From Streptomyces sp. Ag109_O5-10 (lineage in GTDB: Bacteria; Actinomycetota; Actinomycetes; Streptomycetales; Streptomycetaceae): a stretch of 64,000 bases of DNA. The notes under the pieces were generated by a model. It ran no database searches and was not told the origin of the DNA. It worked only from the letters and a program-made list of their open reading frames with translations. Shown piece by piece: positions 60,333 through 64,000 of this stretch. Location: assembly GCF_900105755.1 (NCBI RefSeq), contig NZ_FNTQ01000001.1, positions 3,038,001 through 3,102,000 of the forward strand. Direction: 5' to 3'. The number at the start of each line of letters is the position of its first letter. The stretch's first letter is position 1. The translations under genes were made by a program, and so were the position numbers.

Positions 60333-60483
60333 GGCCTAGATCATGCACCTCGGCCTGGACCGCGCCAAGGCCGTGTCGGCCACCGGCAGACTCAGCGACC
60401 GCGCCGCCGGTGGTTCGCATCGAGGAGGGGGTGGGCCGGTGGAGCACTTCGGTGACGCGTAAGGAGGCCGCCCCGAGCGTGCG

Positions 60484-61113
60484 TCACTGGATGTCGAAGC
60501 TGACTACGGCGCGGGCCGGGGTCCGGAAGGAGTCGCCGCTTATGGGGGAGCGCTCGACCAATACGCTGAGGCGGGGACCGGTGTCACCTGTGGACTGGTA
60601 GCTCCAGGCGGGGCCCCGCAGCGGCGAACCGCACAGGCCATCCGGAAGCTCGGTCTCGTCGTGGCCGAGCCCGTAGGCACTGCCGTACTTCTCGTCGAAC
60701 AGGGGCATGCCATCTGGGACGAGGCCTGCGCGGTGCAGGTAGTTCGGTATCTGGCCGCTCAGGAAGGAGACCTCGGCGCTGCCGTTTCGCGTGAAGTAGT
60801 GGATGTCGGACGCGTCGGCGGGGATCGTTGCACCCCCGGCGCCGATCACGCCTGGCAACTGCACGTCGCTCCCCTGGCAGGCCCGGACATCGCCGAACGG
60901 GTAAAACAGCTCATCCCGGAACAGCCAGACGATCCCTCCAGCCAGCGTCGCGAGGACGAGCGTTACCACCCCCAGGCACGACAGCCGGCGTCGTAGCCCG
61001 CCCCCGCTGTCCGGCACACCCCTCACGTCCTCCGGGTACGCCGCCCCGTCCGACTCCTCATCCACCCCGACCCCAGACTCGGCCCCCGGACCGGCTTTCC
61101 AAGATTCGCCCAT
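60484..61113 (-). CDS. Membrane-anchored hypothetical protein
   Basis: A 209-residue protein: an acidic N-terminus (SGVGVDEESDGAAYPEDVRG), one membrane helix (LGVVTLVLATLAGGIVWLF, about 56-75), and an external domain including FLSGQIPNYLHRAGLVPDG and RLSVLVERSPISGDSF. No known family. ATG at 61113; the longer frame upstream is not favoured. Confidence 0.6.
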   Translation of the reverse strand: MGESWKAGPGAESGVGVDEESDGAAYPEDVRGVPDSGGGLRRRLSCLGVVTLVLATLAGGIVWLFRDELFYPFGDVRACQGSDVQLPGVIGAGGATIPADASDIHYFTRNGSAEVSFLSGQIPNYLHRAGLVPDGMPLFDEKYGSAYGLGHDETELPDGLCGSPLRGPAWSYQSTGDTGPRLSVLVERSPISGDSFRTPARAVVSFDIQ

Positions 61114-61326
61114 GAACGTCCCTCGGTTGTGCGCTGCATGCGGACACGCGGAGCCTACGCCGGTGATCAACCGCCGACACGCACGGCGGAGGTGAAGGTG
61201 GGCGCGGTCGAGAACTGGGGTCGTGATGCGTTCCTAGGCGCCCAACGACCCCACATGGCTACCCCTTCACCCAGAAGGGCGGGGTCAACATCGAGCGGTG
61301 TCCAGCTCGGAGGGCAGGTGATCAAG

Positions 61327-61501
61327 GTGGCCAAGAAGCTCACGCCGGGTACGCCGCCGCCGAAGTCGGGACAGTACGAGGTCCCCGGCTCCAAGAGCGA
61401 GGTCACGGCCGTGAAGGGCAAGTCCCCTGCCGCCGACGCCCAAGGCCGGCCAGGGTTACACGCTCGTTGACCCGACCAAGCACAAGCCGAAGGGCAAGTG
61501 A
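61327..61501 (+). pseudogene. Small conserved gene with a one-base frameshift (YjzC-like)
   Basis: The GTG at 61327 follows GGAGGG. It reads VAKKLTPGTPPPKSGQYEVP, then VTAVKGKS. In the same frame it then degenerates to AADAQGRPGLHAR. In the next frame the expected continuation LPPTPKAGQGYTLVDPTKHK ends at 61501. An extra C in AAGTCCCCTG (near 61425) explains the shift. It may be a real mutation or a base-calling error in a C-run. The product would be a 58-residue basic protein. Confidence 0.65.
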
Positions 61502-61506
61502 CAGGC

Positions 61507-61532
61507 GGGGCAGGCTCTTCGGAGCCTGCCCC
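61507..61532 (+). terminator. Rho-independent-type terminator with TTCG tetraloop
   Basis: GGGGCAGGCTC-TTCG-GAGCCTGCCCC, an 11-bp perfect stem, five bases after the stop of the 61.3 kb gene. No U-tract follows, as usual in Streptomyces. Confidence 0.85.
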
Positions 61533-61664
61533 TCCCACAGGGCGCTCCCACCTACGGCTTGAGCTTGGGGTTCCGTTCGTGAACGTCTACCCGGCCCGCG
61601 GGCATCCCGAGGGAACCAGCGGCAGGCCCTGGTTCACGGCGAAGCAGCTGAACGTCGAAGGCCA

Positions 61665-61745
61665 CAGGCGGCCCACATCCGGGGCCGTCTGTGGGCCGTC
61701 CGAGGCCAGCCGACGTCGACCGACAACGACAGAGGCCGACAGCCA
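61665..61745. repeat. Interspersed repeat related to 14114-14330
   Basis: GGGGCCGTCTGTGGGCCGTC, then GAGGCCAGCCGACGTCGACC and GACAACGACAGAGGCCGAC. It aligns at roughly 75% with 14134-14172 (CCGTCTCCGGGCCGT...GACCGACAACGACAG). It is non-coding on both strands as far as can be seen. The rest of 61533-61765 holds nothing recognised. Confidence 0.55.
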
Positions 61746-61765
61746 GCACCCAGGTCGGAGAGCCG

Positions 61766-63019
61766 TCAGGCGCCGGCGACCGAGGCCAGGTAGGCCTCCG
61801 TCTTCTCCGGCTCGTAGAAGAAGTTCTCGAAGTCGGCCGGGTCGTTGAAGCCGTTGGCGAAACGGTTGGCCACCGGGGGGAGCTGGCCCGCCGCGCCGAT
61901 CAGGTTGAGGATGTGCTCCGGCGGCGGCGCCAGCATGGCGTTCGTCCACTTGGTGACGTGCTGGGCCGTGTTCCAGTAGCGGTCGAACGTCTCCTGCATC
62001 CAGGTCTCGTCGAACTCCTTCTCGCCCTGTTCGAGGATCGAGGCGAGGTAGGAGGCGGCGCACTTGGAGGCGGAGTTGGAGCCCTGGCCGGTGATCGGGT
62101 CGTTGGCGACGACGACGTCCGCGACGCCGAGGACCAGCCCGCCGCCGGGGAGGCGGCCGATCGGGTTGCGGACGGTGGGGGCGTAGCGGCCGGCGAGGGT
62201 GCCGCCGGCGTCGGTCAGTTCGGCCTTGGTGGCCCGCGCGTGCTCCCAGGGCGTGTACCGCTCCATGAGTTCCAGGGTCAGGGAGAGGTGCTCCGAGGGG
62301 TCCTTGACGCCGTTGAAGACGTCCAGCGGGCCGCCGGGTATGCCCTCCCAGAAGAGGATGTCGGCGGGTCCCGAGGTGGTCAGGGTCGGCATGACGAAGA
62401 GTTCGCCGACGCCGGGGACCAGGTTGCAGCGGACCGCGTAGAAGTCCGGGTGCTCGGGGCGGGGGCCGAGCCCGTGGACGTAGGAGACGGCCAGCGCCCG
62501 CTGCGGCTCGCTGTACGGCGAGCGGGAGGCGTCGCGGCCGAACATCTGGACCAGCTCGCCCTTGCCGGCCGAGACCAGCACCAGGTCGTAGGTGCGGGCG
62601 AAGTAGTCGAGGTCGCCGACCGCCGCGCCGTGGATGACCAGCTGCCCGCCGCGCTGCGCGAACGTCTCCATCCAGCCGGCCATCTTCACCCGCTGGTCGA
62701 CCGACTGCGCGTACCCGTCGAGCCTGCCCACCCAGTCGATGGCGCGGGCCGCGGGACCCTCGCCCCAGGAGCCGGGGGCCGCGACCGAGACGCCGAGTCC
62801 TTCGATCTTCGGGGCCTGGGACTCCCAGAAGTTCAGCTGGAGATCGCGCTCGTGCTGCAGTGCCGTGTGGAACATGCACTGCGTCGACATGACCCGGCCG
62901 GAGCGGATCTCGTCCGCGGTCCGGTTCGACATCAGGGTGACCTCGTAGCCGTGCGACTGGAGGCCGAGGGCGAGCTGGAGACCGGCCTGGCCGGCCCCCA
63001 CGACGAGTATCTTCCGCAT
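61766..63019 (-). CDS. Styrene/indole monooxygenase-family flavoprotein
   Basis: A 417-residue FAD enzyme. The N-terminal Rossmann motif is VVGAGQAGLQLALGL near 5-20, followed by SNRTADEIRSGRVMSTQCMF. VLVSAGKGELVQMFGRD lies in the middle and ADVVVANDPITGQGSNSASK near 310, matching the SMO group that needs a separate flavin reductase. It lies 41 bp downstream of the conservon GTPase in the same direction, where other conservons often carry a P450. Substrate unknown. Confidence 0.88.
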   Translation of the reverse strand: MRKILVVGAGQAGLQLALGLQSHGYEVTLMSNRTADEIRSGRVMSTQCMFHTALQHERDLQLNFWESQAPKIEGLGVSVAAPGSWGEGPAARAIDWVGRLDGYAQSVDQRVKMAGWMETFAQRGGQLVIHGAAVGDLDYFARTYDLVLVSAGKGELVQMFGRDASRSPYSEPQRALAVSYVHGLGPRPEHPDFYAVRCNLVPGVGELFVMPTLTTSGPADILFWEGIPGGPLDVFNGVKDPSEHLSLTLELMERYTPWEHARATKAELTDAGGTLAGRYAPTVRNPIGRLPGGGLVLGVADVVVANDPITGQGSNSASKCAASYLASILEQGEKEFDETWMQETFDRYWNTAQHVTKWTNAMLAPPPEHILNLIGAAGQLPPVANRFANGFNDPADFENFFYEPEKTEAYLASVAGA

Positions 63020-63060
63020 GCGGTGGTGGCTCCTAAGGGTTCAGAAGATCTACCCGGGTG

Positions 63061-63696
63061 CTACTCGGGAGTTTCGTCCAGCGCGTGGGCGACCAGGGAC
63101 AGCAGCGTCTCGATGGCCGAGATCCGACGGCGGGCGTCCATGATCATTACAGGTATGTGCGGCGGGATCGTCAACGCCTCCCGCACGTCCTCGGGTTCGA
63201 AGCGCTCGCTGCCGTCGAAGTGGTTGACCGCGACGACGTACGGCAGCCCGCAGCTCTCGAAGTAGTCCAGCGCCGGGAAGCAGTCCTTCAGGCGCCGGGT
63301 GTCCGCGAGGACGACGGCGCCGATCGCGCCGCGCACCAGGTCGTCCCACATGAACCAGAACCGCTGCTGGCCCGGCGTGCCGAACAGGTAGAGCACCAGG
63401 TCGTCGTCGAGCGTGATGCGGCCGAAGTCCATGGCCACGGTGGTGGTCAGCTTGCCGGGCGTGGCGGTGAGGTCGTCGGTCTCCTCGCTCGCCTCGGTCA
63501 TCAGCGCCTCGGTCTGCAGGGGCGTGATCTCCGAGACGGCGGTGACCAGCGTGGTCTTGCCGACGCCGAAGCCGCCCGCCACGACTATCTTCGTCGCGAT
63601 GGGGGCCCGGCTGCGGTCCGTCTGCCAGGACCGCGGCTGCTCCTCCTCGTCGAGGAGCGGGTCGACGCCGGTGGCGTCAGAGACGGCGTAGTCCAC
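63061..63696 (-). CDS. cvnD: Conservon GTPase CvnD
   Basis: A 211-residue small GTPase-like protein: P-loop GGFGVGKTTL near 41-50, the switch region DFGRITLDDDLVLYLFGTPG with DxxG replaced by FGTPGQQR near 90-105, and the NHFD specificity motif near 158. This fits MglA/Arf-like conservon GTPases, which work with the CvnA kinase, CvnB roadblock protein and CvnC at the membrane. The start overlaps the cvnC stop by 20 bp. Confidence 0.92.
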   Translation of the reverse strand: MDYAVSDATGVDPLLDEEEQPRSWQTDRSRAPIATKIVVAGGFGVGKTTLVTAVSEITPLQTEALMTEASEETDDLTATPGKLTTTVAMDFGRITLDDDLVLYLFGTPGQQRFWFMWDDLVRGAIGAVVLADTRRLKDCFPALDYFESCGLPYVVAVNHFDGSERFEPEDVREALTIPPHIPVMIMDARRRISAIETLLSLVAHALDETPE

Positions 63697-64000
63697 TCAG
63701 CACCCTTTCCAGCAGAGCGCGGTCCGGGCGGCCGACGCCGTGCCCGGTACCGGTTCCGTACACACGGATCTTTCCCTGGTCCGCGAGGTCGCTGAGCAGG
63801 ACCCGGACCACGCCGAGCGGCATCTTCAGCAGCGCGGCGATCTCGGCCACCGTCCGCATGCGGCGGCACAGTTCGACGATGGCCTGCATCTCGGGCATCA
63901 CCCGGGTGCTGAGGGAACCATTCGTCAGTTCCTTGCGCTCCTCCGGGGCCTCGAGGGCCGCCACGAAGGTCTCCACCAGGAGGACGTGACCGAAGCGGGT
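63677..64000 (-). CDS. cvnC: Conservon protein CvnC (DUF742), C-terminal part, cut by window edge
   Basis: The frame is open from the right edge (VLLVETFVAALEAPEERKEL) through IVELCRRMRTVAEIAALLKM and PLGVVRVLLSDLADQGKIRV to LLERVLSGLRRL, the winged-helix-like DUF742 C-terminus. The start and the upstream cvnA/cvnB genes lie outside the window. It is translationally coupled to cvnD. Confidence 0.88.
   Translation of the reverse strand, partial: TRFGHVLLVETFVAALEAPEERKELTNGSLSTRVMPEMQAIVELCRRMRTVAEIAALLKMPLGVVRVLLSDLADQGKIRVYGTGTGHGVGRPDRALLERVLSGLRRL

Noticed and set aside
61587..62879. 430-codon Arg/Pro-rich frame overlapping the SMO gene
   Set aside because: It is out of frame with the FAD-binding protein on the same strand and contains no domain.

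Overview
The window is a high-GC actinobacterial chromosome segment, almost certainly Streptomyces. The evidence is the GC-rich third codon positions, frequent GTG/TTG starts, an ArgS-like NrtL protein, a conservon (CvnC/CvnD), Ku/LigD-polymerase, RodA/PBP, LCP, SigE-family and Ser/Thr kinase genes, and dispersed Streptomyces-type palindromic repeats. No rRNA or CRISPR array was seen.

Layout. (1) 1-1.25 kb is core: nrtL (partial), a single-domain response regulator and an intact tRNA-Arg(CCG). (2) 1.2-22.8 kb is a complete-looking actinomycete integrative and conjugative element (AICE) of the pSAM2 type inserted in the tRNA 3' end. A 47-bp exact direct repeat (1203-1249 and 22779-22825) bounds it. 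Its backbone is integrase, excisionase, a RepSA-like rolling-circle initiator, small Spd/transfer proteins, an FtsK-like Tra pump, an SCO3933-type protein, an HTH/TPR regulator and a GntR-NUDIX (KorSA-Pif-like) fusion. An IS30-family element has split the apparent integrase terminator. (3) The AICE cargo, 12.8-22.6 kb, is a compact anti-phage island: a two-gene Pycsar system (PycTM plus pyrimidine cyclase), a type I restriction-modification system (hsdR-hsdS-hsdM) and an AIPR-family abortive-infection protein. (4) 22.8-40.8 kb is an accretion zone of decayed elements. It has three further tRNA-Arg/att-like scars (32.66, 38.05 and 40.76 kb), two integrase remnants, and IS630, IS5 and IS110 remnants. 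Intact genes lie between them: a Ser/Thr kinase, two tandem paralogues, an LCP protein, a SigE-family sigma factor with a membrane partner, an SMI1/KNR4 protein, LysR/NTF2-like and TetR/peroxiredoxin-like pairs, and a GNAT. (5) From about 40.8 kb to the end the sequence looks like ordinary chromosome. It carries a probable P450-modified RiPP locus (a 30-residue precursor plus cytochrome P450), a GNAT, CBM, PH and DoxX proteins, ku and ligD polymerase, a NERD-like protein, a protein phosphatase, a lipoprotein plus histidine kinase, rodA/pbp, an AurF-like diiron protein, an NlpC/P60 hydrolase, a TetR regulator, and a conservon with a styrene-monooxygenase-like flavoprotein.

How the parts work together. 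The AICE would excise and reintegrate through Int/Xis, replicate transiently through Rep, and transfer as double-stranded DNA through Tra. The GntR-NUDIX protein probably controls transfer through the paired palindromes at 10.15-10.19 kb and may limit redundant transfer. The cargo would give its host three layers of phage defence: restriction, cyclic-nucleotide signalling to a membrane effector, and AIPR. The strongest leads for new biology are the RiPP/P450 pair, the defence-loaded AICE in a multi-scar tRNA-Arg hotspot, the GntR-NUDIX fusion with its twin operators, and the tandem 225-residue paralogues of unknown function.
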